Under the pieces are notes generated by a model. That model worked only from the letters and a program-made list of their open reading frames with translations. It was not told the DNA's origin and made no database searches. Made by a program: the position numbers and the translations under genes. Below are positions 16,245-24,575 of a stretch of DNA of 50,684 nucleotides, piece after piece; within the stretch, counting starts at the first letter, position 1, and each line of letters begins with the position of its first letter. The DNA comes from Clostridia bacterium. Lineage in GTDB: Bacteria > Bacillota > Clostridia > Christensenellales > CAG-138. The stretch lies in NCBI GenBank assembly GCA_017394835.1, contig JAFPXD010000041.1, positions 1 to 50,684 on the forward strand, in the 5' to 3' direction.

Positions 16245-17826
16245 AAAGGCTTTGGCCTGCCTGATGGCCTGCCTTGCGGCGGCTTCGCTTTGCGCCTGCG
16301 GCAAGGGCGTAAAGCCCGCGCCCGCGGAAACGCCCGCGCCATCCCTCTCGCCGGAGGCGACGGCCGCGCCCGAGCAGGGCGGCATTCTTCGCATGCCCAT
16401 TCCGGTCAACGCCCCGCGCAGCGATCCGATGAACGTCAACACGAAGGAAATGCTCTACCTGTTTTCACTGATATACGAGCCCCTTCTCAATGTCGGCCCC
16501 GCGGGCGAGCTCGAGCCCTGCCTCTGCGAAAGCTGGGTGAGCGAGGGGAACGGGCTGTGGCTGCTGCGGCTTCGTGAAGGAGTCCGCTGGCATGACGGCA
16601 GCGCCTTGAAGACGGAGGACGTTATCTCATCATACAACGCCCTTGCCGCAATGGAGGGCGGGCATTACAAGCCCTGCCTCACCCATATCACCGGAATGAG
16701 CGCCGCGGGGCCCTCCTCCCTGCGAGTGCAGTTCGATATCCCCGGCATGGCGGCGCTCTATGCGCTCAGCTTCCCCATCAAAAAGGCCGCTCCCATGATG
16801 GGAACGGGCAGTTATATGCTCGAGTATTCCGACGACAGCTCCGTAATACTCCGGGTCAATGAGAATTGGTGGGACAGGCGCCCCTATATAGACCGCATCA
16901 TATTCGAGGAAAGGGACAATAACACGACGGCGCTGGCCTCGTTTGAAGCGGGGCAGTTCGATCTTGTTCCGACCGACATATTGACGGCGGGCAGGTATTT
17001 CGAAAGCGGCGTTTCAAACGTATTCGATATAATGACCCAGGGCATGGAAACGCTCATGTTCAACGATTCCGCGGCGGCGCTGAAGGACGTGAGGATAAGG
17101 CTTGCCATAGCCCACGCGATAGACAGGACCCGCATCATCACCAACGTTTACAGCAACCGCGCGAGGGCGGCGGACGTGCCCTTTGCGCCCGATAATTGGC
17201 TTTACGATACAAGGAGCGCGGTGTTCAATTACGATCCCGACGTCTCGAAGGAGCTCATTGCCGAAGCGGGCTACACCGTTATGAGCAAGGAGGGGCTCCT
17301 CTATTCGAAGGCGGGCGGCAATCTTTACGTGAGACTGCTCACCAGCGCCACCACGGATAACACCGTCAGGAGCGACGCGGCGGCCGTCATTGCCGAAAAC
17401 CTCACCGAGATCGGATTCATGGTGGAGATCGTGACCGCTCCGCATACCTTGGGCGATCCCGAAAGCGAATTCGTAAAGGCCCTTGCCGAAGGGAATTGGG
17501 AAATAGCGCTCGTGGGGTTCAATCTGGGGTTCGGCTGTGAGCTTTCGGATTATCTCGAACCCGAGGGCGCAAACAATTACGGGCATTTCAGCATACCCGA
17601 AACGAGCGCTTTGGCAAAGGCCCTTATGAACGCCGAAAACGAGGAGGAGCTGCGTGAAGCGGCATACACGTTCCAGGGCAGCTTCGTTGAGAACGTGCCT
17701 TTTATCACCCTCTATTTCAGGCTGAACAGCCTTATCTGCTCCGCGGCGCTCAAAGGCACGGAGAATGCGAGGGAGCCTTACTTATTCGCAAACGAAAAGG
17801 ATTGGTATTTGAAAAAGGCGCAGTAA
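16216..17826 (+). CDS. ABC transporter substrate-binding lipoprotein (family 5, peptide/nickel type)
   Basis: 536-residue extracytoplasmic solute-binding protein. Signal peptide with lipobox ending LCAC near residue 28, a Pro/Ala/Glu linker, then the SBP family 5 fold: LFSLIYEPLLNVGPAGELEP, WVSEGNGLWLLRLREGVRWHDG, LKTEDVISSYNA, and later IRLAIAHAIDRTRI, all characteristic of OppA/DppA-like proteins. No permease or ATPase genes adjoin it, so it is an orphan binding protein or works with a distant transporter. The ATG at 16216 follows GAGAGGTCT and lies 29 nt inside the transglycosylase gene, suggesting coupled translation. Confidence 0.92.
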   Translation: MRKSLASTIKKALACLMACLAAASLCACGKGVKPAPAETPAPSLSPEATAAPEQGGILRMPIPVNAPRSDPMNVNTKEMLYLFSLIYEPLLNVGPAGELEPCLCESWVSEGNGLWLLRLREGVRWHDGSALKTEDVISSYNALAAMEGGHYKPCLTHITGMSAAGPSSLRVQFDIPGMAALYALSFPIKKAAPMMGTGSYMLEYSDDSSVILRVNENWWDRRPYIDRIIFEERDNNTTALASFEAGQFDLVPTDILTAGRYFESGVSNVFDIMTQGMETLMFNDSAAALKDVRIRLAIAHAIDRTRIITNVYSNRARAADVPFAPDNWLYDTRSAVFNYDPDVSKELIAEAGYTVMSKEGLLYSKAGGNLYVRLLTSATTDNTVRSDAAAVIAENLTEIGFMVEIVTAPHTLGDPESEFVKALAEGNWEIALVGFNLGFGCELSDYLEPEGANNYGHFSIPETSALAKALMNAENEEELREAAYTFQGSFVENVPFITLYFRLNSLICSAALKGTENAREPYLFANEKDWYLKKAQ

Positions 17827-17856
17827 AGAGCGGATCCAATACGGTTTCAAGACAAC

Positions 17857-17882
17857 AGAACGGGGACCATAGTCCCCGTTCT
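17857..17882 (+). terminator. Strong hairpin after the coaE operon
   Basis: Perfect 11-bp stem AGAACGGGGAC (17857-17867) with GTCCCCGTTCT (17872-17882), loop CATA. The U-tract after it is poor, so it may be a 3' stabilising hairpin as well as a terminator. Confidence 0.65.
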
Positions 17883-17922
17883 GCTCTGTTATGGATGCAA
17901 ATATGGAATTTAGGAGGTTTCC

Positions 17923-17961
17923 ATGAAAGACATTCGCACTGTGCTTTTCTTTCGCATATAG
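17923..17961 (+). CDS. Possible 12-codon micro-ORF or gene remnant
   Basis: TAGGAGGTTTCC places a near-perfect Shine-Dalgarno 4 nt before ATG, followed by 12 codons (MKDIRTVLFFRI) and TAG. Nothing longer continues in frame. It could be a leader peptide, a real micro-peptide, or the stump of a gene lost between the coaE operon and tetR. It has no detectable promoter of its own. Low confidence that it is functional. Confidence 0.3.
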   Translation: MKDIRTVLFFRI

Positions 17962-18025
17962 AGTACCATTATTTGTTCCCTCCGTCAATCGTGCTTTCCC
18001 GCTTTATTATTAACAAACTGTTAAA

Positions 18026-18577
18026 TTATTTCAGCGCGGAAAGAAGGGAAGCGTACAGCCTTTCCTCCATCGCGGCGAAGTCTTCCTCACTGCCGAGCAT
18101 TACCGCCGCCCCGTATATCAGGGAACGGACGGTGAATATCCTCCCGCGGAGCTCATCCCTCAAAAGCGCATGCTTTCTGCCGTATATGACGAAGAGCCGC
18201 TTTGCCGTTATGCTTATGCCTATGGGTTCTGCGGCGGAGGGAGTATCCAGCCCCGTCTCCTTAATGAGCAGTACGGATCTGAAATGAGGATTGCGGCAGA
18301 GGAAGCCGATGTGACTGCACGCAAGGCGCGCTATCGCGTTTTCGACGCCGTGCTTCATGGAATTGCCGAGATCGATGCTTTCATGCCATTTCACCTTTAT
18401 GTAATCGACCATTGCAGCGAAGAGCGCATCCTTATCGGCAAAATGCTTATACGGCGCGGCGCATGATATGCCGCAGTTTTTGGCGACGCGGCGAAGCGAA
18501 AACCCCTGCAGGCCGTATGCGCGTATTTCTTCCATTCCCGAGAGGATGAGCCTTTCCCTTGTTGATATGGTTTCCAT
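18026..18577 (-). CDS. TetR/AcrR family transcriptional regulator
   Basis: 183-residue one-domain-plus-ligand-pocket regulator. The N-terminal helix-turn-helix (about 5-52) reads STRERLILSGMEEIRAYG, FSLRRVAKNCGISCAAPYKHF and ADKDALFAAMV, a standard TetR DNA-binding arrangement. The C-terminal helices are not conserved enough to name a ligand. The ATG at 18577 follows GGAGCTTAATA. It is transcribed away from the ABC transporter at 18767 and is the obvious candidate regulator for it, though no operator was proven. Confidence 0.9.
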   Translation of the reverse strand: METISTRERLILSGMEEIRAYGLQGFSLRRVAKNCGISCAAPYKHFADKDALFAAMVDYIKVKWHESIDLGNSMKHGVENAIARLACSHIGFLCRNPHFRSVLLIKETGLDTPSAAEPIGISITAKRLFVIYGRKHALLRDELRGRIFTVRSLIYGAAVMLGSEEDFAAMEERLYASLLSALK

Positions 18578-18672
18578 TATTAAGCTCCGTTCGTTTTTTC
18601 GATTATACCACACTGCGGAGCCGTTTTCATCTGTTTTTGGCTGAAAACGCCAAATATACGTTTCTTTCGGGA

Positions 18673-18701
18673 TTGCCCGCAGCCCGGGGTTGTGATAGAA
18701 T
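18673..18701 (+). promoter_or_regulatory. Promoter of the ABC transporter operon
   Basis: TTGCCC (18673-18678), 17 nt, TAGAAT (18696-18701). The start would be near 18708, inside the following GC hairpin. Confidence 0.6.
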
Positions 18702-18703
18702 AA

Positions 18704-18735
18704 GGGGCGGCGCGGGCGTCACCGCGCCGTGCCCC
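18704..18735 (+). promoter_or_regulatory. GC-rich leader hairpin of the ABC transporter operon
   Basis: GGGGC and GGCGCGG (18704-18715) pair with CCGCGCC (18722-18728) and GCCCC (18731-18735) with a 6-nt loop. It sits right at the predicted transcript start, 30 nt before the ATG, with no U-run, so it is not a classical terminator. It may be an mRNA-stabilising 5' hairpin or, as DNA, an operator for the divergent TetR protein. Confidence 0.5.
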
Positions 18736-18766
18736 GCTTCACTGCGGGAGAAAGGAAGATAACACA

Positions 18767-19717
18767 ATGAAGAAACTGCTTTCGATCGTTCTCGCGGCGC
18801 TCATGCTCGCCGCCGTATTCGCCTTTGCGGGCTGCAAAAAGGCGCCCGCCGATGATACCGTCATCCGCATCGCCGCCCTCAAGGGCCCGACCGGTATGGG
18901 CATGGCCCCCCTCACGAATAAGGAGACCTACCCCCGCTACAATATCGAGATCGGCTCCGATCCTTCCGCCGTGACCTCCGCGTTCATCGCGGGCGATTAC
19001 GATATTGCCGCCCTGCCCGTGAATGTTGCCGCCGTGCTTTATAACAAGCTGGAGGGCGACGTTGTGATGCTCGGCATCAACACGCTGGGCGTGCTCTACG
19101 TGCTTGAAAACGGCAGCGAGATAAACTCCATGGCCGATCTTTCCGGCAAGACCCTCTATGCGACGGGTCAGGGCTCCACTCCCGAATACATTTTGAACTA
19201 TCTGCTCGATAAGAACGGCCTGACCGACGTTACCGTTGAGTTCAAGGCCGAGCATTCCGAGCTTGCGGCCCTCATGGCGGAGGGCTCCGTCACCCTCGGC
19301 ATGATGCCCGAGCCCAACGTGACCGCGACAATGGTCAAGAACGATCAGCTCCGCGTGGCGCTCGACTTGACCTCCGAGTGGAGCAAGATCACAAGCACCA
19401 AGCTCGTTCAGGGCGTTATAATCGCAAGGCGCAGCTTCGTCAAGGAGCATGAGGCGCGAGTCAAGACCTTCATCGAGGATTACGGCAAGGCGGTCGAGCT
19501 CATCAACACCGCTTCCGACGAGGCCTGCCAGATGATAGTCGACGCAGGCATACTCCCCGCCGCGCCCGTTGCCAAGAAGGCCATCCCCCGCTGCAACATA
19601 GTGCTCATCACCGGCGACGAAATGAAGGCCGCGGCATCCGCCATGTATGAGGTGCTCTTCAATGCGGACGCGAAGTCCGTTGGCGGCAAGATCCCCGCGG
19701 AAGACCTTTACTATTGA
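18767..19717 (+). CDS. ABC transporter substrate-binding lipoprotein (NMT1/SsuA-like)
   Basis: 316-residue periplasmic-binding-protein-like lipoprotein with a signal peptide ending in FAFAGC at about residue 23. The domain has the NMT1/SsuA/TauA pattern: RIAALKGPTGMGMAPL, YNIEIGSDPSAVTSAFIAGDYDIAALPVN, then MADLSGKTLYATGQGSTPEYIL. Relatives bind nitrate, sulfonates, taurine or thiamine precursors; the ligand here is unknown. The ATG at 18767 has AAGGAAG 8-9 nt upstream. First gene of a three-gene importer operon. Confidence 0.9.
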   Translation: MKKLLSIVLAALMLAAVFAFAGCKKAPADDTVIRIAALKGPTGMGMAPLTNKETYPRYNIEIGSDPSAVTSAFIAGDYDIAALPVNVAAVLYNKLEGDVVMLGINTLGVLYVLENGSEINSMADLSGKTLYATGQGSTPEYILNYLLDKNGLTDVTVEFKAEHSELAALMAEGSVTLGMMPEPNVTATMVKNDQLRVALDLTSEWSKITSTKLVQGVIIARRSFVKEHEARVKTFIEDYGKAVELINTASDEACQMIVDAGILPAAPVAKKAIPRCNIVLITGDEMKAAASAMYEVLFNADAKSVGGKIPAEDLYY

Positions 19718-20469
19718 TGAAGCGTCTGCTCAAAAGCAGAATATTCAGGAAAACAGCCGTTTTCGCCTGCTGGATGCTCGCCTGGCAGGCGGCGGCCTGG
19801 GCGGTCGGGAGCGATCTGCTGCTCCCCTCCCCCTTCGTGACCGCAAGGGCGCTCGTTTCCCTTTGCGGCACGGGTGCTTTTTGGCTGAGCTGCGCGCTGA
19901 CGCTGCTCCGCGTGTTCACGGGCTTCATACTCGGAATACTCGCGGGGAGCGCACTGGGCGTGCTCACGGCGGCCTCGCCCATTGCGGAGGAGCTGCTTTC
20001 CCCCATCCGCTCCATAGTCAAGGCGGCGCCCATCACTTCGTTCATAATACTCGTGCTTTTATACCTTTCCTCGGCGCTTACGCCCATGTTCATTGCATTT
20101 CTCATGGTAATGCCCATCGCATGGACGAACGTTGCGGCGGGGATACTCTCAACGGACAAACAGCTCCTTGAGATGGCGCGGGTATTCGGCTTTTCAAGGG
20201 CAAAGACCTTAAAGACGGTCTATGCGCCTTCGGTGCTGCCCCATTTCGTTTCCGCCTGCACCGCGGGGCTTGGCTTCGCGTGGAAATCGGGCGTTACGGC
20301 GGAGGTCATCGCGCACCCCGCATTCGGAATGGGAAAGGCGATCTACGAGAGCAAGCTCTACCTCGAAACGCCGGAGCTCTTCGCTTGGACGGCGGCGGTC
20401 ATAATAATGAGCTTTGCGCTTGAAAAGCTGATAACGGCTCTTTTGGGGAGGCTCGCGCCATGGAACTGA
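19717..20469 (+). CDS. ABC transporter permease (SsuC/TauC-like)
   Basis: 250-residue BPD_transp_1 permease with about six TM helices. The EAA loop region, which contacts the ATPase, reads QLLEMARVFGFSRAKTLKTVYAPSVLP after about residue 150. AGLGFAWKSGVTAEVIAHPAFGMGKAIYESK is typical of the SsuC/TauC/ThiX family. The ATG at 19717 overlaps the previous stop (TGATG), so translation is coupled. An in-frame TTG one codon earlier is possible. Confidence 0.93.
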   Translation: MKRLLKSRIFRKTAVFACWMLAWQAAAWAVGSDLLLPSPFVTARALVSLCGTGAFWLSCALTLLRVFTGFILGILAGSALGVLTAASPIAEELLSPIRSIVKAAPITSFIILVLLYLSSALTPMFIAFLMVMPIAWTNVAAGILSTDKQLLEMARVFGFSRAKTLKTVYAPSVLPHFVSACTAGLGFAWKSGVTAEVIAHPAFGMGKAIYESKLYLETPELFAWTAAVIIMSFALEKLITALLGRLAPWN

Positions 20470-21023
20470 AAAACGTTTATTTTTCCTATGAAAACGAGCC
20501 CGTGATAAACGGGTTTTCGCTGAAGCTCGAGGGCGGCCGCCGCGTCGCCGTCATGGGCGGGAGCGGCAAGGGAAAGACTACGCTCCTAAGGCTCATGCTG
20601 GGGCTTATCGCGCCCGACTCCGGCGAAGTCATAATTGATGCAGGCGAGCGCCCCTCCGTGGTGTTCCAGGAGGACAGGCTGCTTTCGTGGTTCACCGCCG
20701 AGCGGAACGTCGAAGAGGTGCGGCGCGAGGGCTCGCCCGAGGCGCGCGAGCTGCTCCGCGACATGGAGCTTGAGGAAGCCGCGAATAAGCTCCCGAAGGA
20801 ATTATCGGGAGGCATGCAGAGGCGCGTCGCGATAGCGCGGGCGCTTGCTTTCCGCGGCGATCCCCTGCTTCTCGACGAGCCGTTCAAGGGGCTCGACCCC
20901 GACCTTCGCGAAAGGGTCGCGGGCGTTATCCTGAAGCGTGCGGGAAACGCTTCGATCCTGCTCATCACCCATGACGAGCGGGAAGCGGAGCTTCTGCGGT
21001 GTGAAGAGCTCATCAGGCTGTAA
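20460..21023 (+). CDS. ABC transporter ATP-binding protein, compact
   Basis: 187-residue ATPase of the importer. Walker A GGSGKGKTT, Q-loop region VVFQEDRLLSW, signature LSGGMQRRVAIARAL, Walker B PLLLDEPF and switch LLITHDE are all intact. It is about 50-70 residues shorter than usual SsuB/TauB proteins, mainly from a reduced C-terminus and a short segment between Walker A and the Q-loop. Overlaps the permease gene by 10 nt. Terminator at 21041-21075. Confidence 0.93.
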   Translation: MELKNVYFSYENEPVINGFSLKLEGGRRVAVMGGSGKGKTTLLRLMLGLIAPDSGEVIIDAGERPSVVFQEDRLLSWFTAERNVEEVRREGSPEARELLRDMELEEAANKLPKELSGGMQRRVAIARALAFRGDPLLLDEPFKGLDPDLRERVAGVILKRAGNASILLITHDEREAELLRCEELIRL

Positions 21024-21040
21024 AAGACAAAACCAAAAAC

Positions 21041-21075
21041 AAGAGGCTGCGGTGCATTCAAAACCGCAGCCTCTT
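21041..21075. terminator. Bidirectional terminator
   Basis: 13-bp stem AAGAGGCTGCGGT (21041-21053) with ACCGCAGCCTCTT (21063-21075); separates the convergent ABC operon and the anti-sigma gene. Confidence 0.85.
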
Positions 21076-21088
21076 AGTTTTCAATTAT

Positions 21089-22303
21089 TCAGTTGACTCC
21101 CTCCGAGAACATATACGCGACGCCCTCGAGCCCGTAGAGCCGCTCTATCGTTTCCGCATCGCCCGTCAAGGCTATGCCATAGACGGAAAAGCCGTTTTCT
21201 GCGATGTATTCGGCGGATTCGCGCATACCGTCCGCGACGGAGTCCACCTCCGCGTCGGGATAGAAGAGCTTCATATCGCTCCTGTTATCCGAGAACCAGT
21301 TGAGAAGGCTCACGATATGCTTCGTCATAAGCTCCTTTCCGGCATAGTTCTCCGTTCTGTCGGCCGCCTCGGAAAGGGAATAGACCGAGAGATATGGGTA
21401 TTTTTCATCATCAAAGCCCTGCATTACGCTCGTGAGCGCGAACCTTGCCCCGAAGAAGCGGGAAGTCTTCACCTCGTCCCCTGTACAAACGGCTCCCCAC
21501 ATCGCGCTGACGTCGTTCCGTTCGCACCATGCTATGACCTCGTCATAATCCATAGGTCTGTTGAAGGTAACGTAGATCACGCGCTGTTCGCCCTCCTTGG
21601 CGCCGTTCAATGCGTAATCGAGGCCATATAAGCCTTCAAAGCTGACCCGAACGCCGCCATGAACGCCCGCGGCGACGGTATCAAACAGATTCATAACGGG
21701 GAGCTTTATGAGATTTGGATCGTACAGCGTGAGCTTGCCTCGGTCTATAACGCCCGCGACGTCGCGGAAGGAGCCGCCGTTGGCAAAGTTCTGGTGAACG
21801 CAAATGCTGTATCTGCCGTAGCCTGAGCTCTCGGCGCTGACGAGCTCTCTGAACCCCGCGGGCAGCAGCAGCTCGGAATAAACGGCGATATCGCGGCTTA
21901 TGCGGTTGGTCTTGACCTGATCCCACACCTTGCCGTCACTATCCTTATACATGCCGACGATTTCGGTGGGATCATAATTCAAGCGGTCAACGATCTTGGG
22001 CAGAGCGTACGTGCAAAATAACACTATGCCGAGCACCAAAAGCCCCGTGATGAGCCCTGCCTTCAGAAACGCCCTGCGGATCTGCCTTTTGATCTTCTTC
22101 GTAAAGTCAGCGGCGCCGTCATTCTGCGCGGCTTCGCCCTTATTACCGTTTGAGCGAAGCATTTCAAGCTCAGGGATATCCTCCCTCTCCGCGAGGTAAT
22201 CGGAGATCGCCTCGTGCTTTTCTATATCGCGCTCGACCTCGCCCGCTTCGGTTTCATTGAGCTCGCCTTTTTCGTATTTTTCGATCAGTTCGGAATACTT
22301 CAT
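21089..22303 (-). CDS. Anti-sigma factor with Sigma_reg_N/Sigma_reg_C-type domains
   Basis: 404-residue membrane protein encoded with the ECF sigma factor. The cytoplasmic N-terminus (about 1-75) starts MKYSELIEKYEKGELNETEA, like the sigma-regulator N domain and lacking a zinc HxxxCxxC motif. One TM helix spans about 80-103. The large outer part contains a sensor-like domain with YVTFNRPMDYDEVIAWCE, as in Sigma_reg_C proteins. It is expected to hold the sigma factor at the membrane until an envelope signal arrives. Its ATG overlaps the sigma stop (ATGA), so translation is coupled. Confidence 0.82.
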   Translation of the reverse strand: MKYSELIEKYEKGELNETEAGEVERDIEKHEAISDYLAEREDIPELEMLRSNGNKGEAAQNDGAADFTKKIKRQIRRAFLKAGLITGLLVLGIVLFCTYALPKIVDRLNYDPTEIVGMYKDSDGKVWDQVKTNRISRDIAVYSELLLPAGFRELVSAESSGYGRYSICVHQNFANGGSFRDVAGVIDRGKLTLYDPNLIKLPVMNLFDTVAAGVHGGVRVSFEGLYGLDYALNGAKEGEQRVIYVTFNRPMDYDEVIAWCERNDVSAMWGAVCTGDEVKTSRFFGARFALTSVMQGFDDEKYPYLSVYSLSEAADRTENYAGKELMTKHIVSLLNWFSDNRSDMKLFYPDAEVDSVADGMRESAEYIAENGFSVYGIALTGDAETIERLYGLEGVAYMFSEGVN

Positions 22304-22788
22304 TTTTGATTATCCTCCAAATATTTTTTCAGTTCTTTCTTCGCCCTGTACGCCAGTACACGAACGTTTTCGAGCGTCAGCCCCATGACGGAGGCTATTT
22401 CGGAAAACGACAGATCCGAGAAGTAGTGGAGCCGGATCACTTCTCGCTTTCTTTCGTCGAGCCTTGATACAGCCATTCTGAGCCTTTCGTTTTCCTGCTT
22501 CTCGATCATCAGCTCTTCGGGAGAAGCGGCTCTGTCTTCGCCCTCCGACTCAAGCCCCGGAGTCTCGAATCTTGATCTTCGCGCTCTGTCAAGAAAAAGG
22601 TTCCTTGCGACGGTATAGAGCCATGCGCGCGCATTCGAATGCGAATCGGGAAGTGAGAGAAGCGCCTTGACGAAGGTTTCCTGCATAAGTTCCTCCGCGG
22701 TCGCTTTGTTTCCGCAGAGGCTCAGAAGATAAAGGAATATCTCGCGGCTGTACTCTTCGTAAATAAGCTTCAGCGCGTCGTTTTTCAA
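22300..22788 (-). CDS. ECF-family RNA polymerase sigma factor
   Basis: 162-residue extracytoplasmic-function sigma factor. Region 2 has SREIFLYLLSLCGNKATAEELMQETF and NARAWLYTVARNLFLDRAR; region 4 has VSRLDERKREVIRLHYFSDLSFSEIASVMG, a helix-turn-helix for the -35 element. I chose the TTG at 22788 because AAGGAGGG lies 8-9 nt upstream; the in-frame ATG at 22821 would place that site inside the gene and has none of its own. The partner is the anti-sigma factor immediately downstream. Confidence 0.9.
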   Translation of the reverse strand: MKNDALKLIYEEYSREIFLYLLSLCGNKATAEELMQETFVKALLSLPDSHSNARAWLYTVARNLFLDRARRSRFETPGLESEGEDRAASPEELMIEKQENERLRMAVSRLDERKREVIRLHYFSDLSFSEIASVMGLTLENVRVLAYRAKKELKKYLEDNQK

Positions 22789-22830
22789 TCCGCTTCCCTC
22801 CTTTCCTTTCAATTCGACCATATAACGAAT

Positions 22831-22854
22831 GGGCGCGTTTTTTGTTACGCGCCC
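22831..22854. terminator. Hairpin between the dehydrogenase and sigma genes
   Basis: GGGCGCGT (22831-22838) with ACGCGCCC (22847-22854), 8-nt T-rich loop on the plus strand. It is probably a weak terminator for the dehydrogenase on the minus strand; the U-tract is absent. Confidence 0.45.
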
Positions 22855-22875
22855 ACGGTAATATATTATTTCAAC

Positions 22876-23850
22876 CTACGCTCTGCCTTCCTCCCGGCGG
22901 TAGCCCGTTTCGGGATCGACTATGTTCAGAAGCTCCTCGCCGGCGATGAGACGGCGGAAATTCTCGGCGCCGATATGGATTATCCTGTCAAGCGTCTGCT
23001 GCAGGTGGAAGAAGCCCGAAACGTGCGGCGTGATATAGACGTTCGGGGTGTTCCAGATCGGATGATCGGCGGGAAGCGGCTCGGGATCGGTCACGTCGAG
23101 AGCGGCGTAAATGCGCCTCTCACAGCAGACCTTTTGGAGATCGTCGGTAACTACCGCCTTGCCGCGGCCTACGTTTATGAGCACCGCGCCCTCCTTCATA
23201 AGGCGCAGACGGCGCTCGTCCATGAGACCCGTCGAAGCAGGCCCCGAGGGGAGCGACAGCGCGACGACGTCCGCTTTTGGAAGGAGCTCGTCAAGCTCGT
23301 CAAGGGTATGGAGCTCATCCAGCCACTCGGGCTTTTCGCGCACGGTGCGGCGGATGCCCATCGTGTAGGCGCCCAGAAGCTTGCACTTCCTTGCAAATTC
23401 GCCGCCTATATCTCCCATGCCCACGGAAAGCACCACCGCGTCCTCTATGGAGGTGACGGGGCCTTCGTCAGTCCAGAAGGAATGGAGCTGATCGGCATAG
23501 TAGGTATAGAGCTTCTTTTTGACCGCAAGGAGCATGCCGAGCATGTGCTCGGAGATGGCAAGGCCGAACGCGCCGCTGGAGTTGGTGAGCCGTGCGCCTT
23601 CGGGCACTATGCCGGGGTAGCCGTCCGCGCCCGCCATGTTGAGGTGGAGGAGCTTGAGCTTTTTGCATTCGGGCACGAGCGCATGGGGGATGTTGCCTAT
23701 TATAACGTCGGCGTCACGAACGTCCTCCGCGGTCAAATCGCTTTGCGGGATATAGAAATACCGGGCTTCGGGGCAGACGGCTTCGATCTCCGCCTTATGC
23801 TTATCGTTTACCGGGGGCGTGACTATAACTTTTTTTATATCTTTTTCCAT
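22876..23850 (-). CDS. D-isomer specific 2-hydroxyacid dehydrogenase family protein
   Basis: 324-residue NAD-dependent dehydrogenase. The substrate domain has the family segment LKLLHLNMAGADGYPG; the NAD domain has VGMGDIGGEFA (GxGxxG). Catalytic residues are visible as Arg in INVGRGKAVV, Glu in DVTDPEPLP and His in TPHVSG. This subgroup includes reductases of 2-keto acids and phosphoglycerate-like substrates; the specific substrate is not clear. The ATG at 23850 follows AAGGAGAAAACAGCC. Divergent from ywlG. Confidence 0.9.
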   Translation of the reverse strand: MEKDIKKVIVTPPVNDKHKAEIEAVCPEARYFYIPQSDLTAEDVRDADVIIGNIPHALVPECKKLKLLHLNMAGADGYPGIVPEGARLTNSSGAFGLAISEHMLGMLLAVKKKLYTYYADQLHSFWTDEGPVTSIEDAVVLSVGMGDIGGEFARKCKLLGAYTMGIRRTVREKPEWLDELHTLDELDELLPKADVVALSLPSGPASTGLMDERRLRLMKEGAVLINVGRGKAVVTDDLQKVCCERRIYAALDVTDPEPLPADHPIWNTPNVYITPHVSGFFHLQQTLDRIIHIGAENFRRLIAGEELLNIVDPETGYRREEGRA

Positions 23851-23863
23851 GGCTGTTTTCTCC

Positions 23864-23892
23864 TTGTAATTTATTCGGTACGGTTATATAAT
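23864..23892 (+). promoter_or_regulatory. Promoter of the YwlG-family gene
   Basis: TTGTAA (23864-23869), 17 nt, TATAAT (23887-23892), about 25 nt before the GTG start. Confidence 0.65.
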
Positions 23893-23916
23893 ACACTTGC
23901 AACGGAGGTGATTCAA

Positions 23917-24513
23917 GTGGAAATTTCACTGGATACTATAAAATCTCAGGCCAAAGCGGCAATTACCGAGCTTTTGAATTACGGCGAGGTCGGGCTCCCC
24001 TACGCAGGGACCTCCTCGCACAATATCCCGCCCCTCAAAAAGGGCGATATAGTCGTGGTCGGCTGCTCTACGAGCCGTGTCGTGGGCTTCCACATGGGCA
24101 CTCATTCCACCGAGGATATCGCAAAGGCGATAATGGAAGCGGTGCTTCCCGCAGTGCGCGAGCGCGGGCTCAATCTTGCCTGTCAGTGCTGCGAGCATTT
24201 GAACCGCGCGGTGGTAGTTGAGCGTGAGTGCATGGAAAAGTACGGCTTTGAGCAGGTCTGCGTGAAGCCCGCTCTGCACGCCGGCGGCGCATGGAGCGTG
24301 AGAGCGACCGAGGTGTTCGACGAGCCCGTCGTGGTCGAGGATATAAAGGGCATGGCGCGCGCCGGTATGGATATAGGCGGCGTATTGATAGGGATGCACC
24401 TGCATACCGTGGCGGTGCCCGTTCATGCCGAGAACGACCGCATAGGCAACGCAAACGTCATTATGGCAAGGGTAAGGCCCAAGCTCATTGGCGGAGCGAG
24501 AGCGCAGTATTGA
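23917..24513 (+). CDS. ywlG: UPF0340/TIGR01440 family protein (YwlG-like)
   Basis: 198-residue protein of the conserved YwlG family, function unknown. Family hallmarks are VVGCSTSRVVGFHMGTHS (Cys near 50), then LACQCCEHLNRAVVVERE with a CxCCEH cluster, and HAGGAWSVRATEVF with two conserved His. The Cys/His pattern suggests a metal or catalytic thiol site. I start at the GTG at 23917 after GGAGGTGATTCAA. Monocistronic with promoter and terminator. Confidence 0.93.
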   Translation: MEISLDTIKSQAKAAITELLNYGEVGLPYAGTSSHNIPPLKKGDIVVVGCSTSRVVGFHMGTHSTEDIAKAIMEAVLPAVRERGLNLACQCCEHLNRAVVVERECMEKYGFEQVCVKPALHAGGAWSVRATEVFDEPVVVEDIKGMARAGMDIGGVLIGMHLHTVAVPVHAENDRIGNANVIMARVRPKLIGGARAQY

Positions 24514-24526
24514 CCATAAACCGAAT

Positions 24527-24559
24527 AAGGAGCCCCGTTATTGCAGCGGGGCTCCTTTT
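24527..24559. terminator. Terminator shared by ywlG and the redox operon
   Basis: 11-bp stem AAGGAGCCCCG (24527-24537) with CGGGGCTCCTT (24547-24557) followed by TT; U-rich in both directions enough to serve the convergent six-gene operon. Confidence 0.8.
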
Positions 24560-24575
24560 GTATTGGCCTTAATTC

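Noticed and set aside
15041..17826. Complete peptide ABC transporter in the coaE operon
   Set aside because: Only the binding lipoprotein is present; no permease or ATPase gene follows before the hairpin at 17857.
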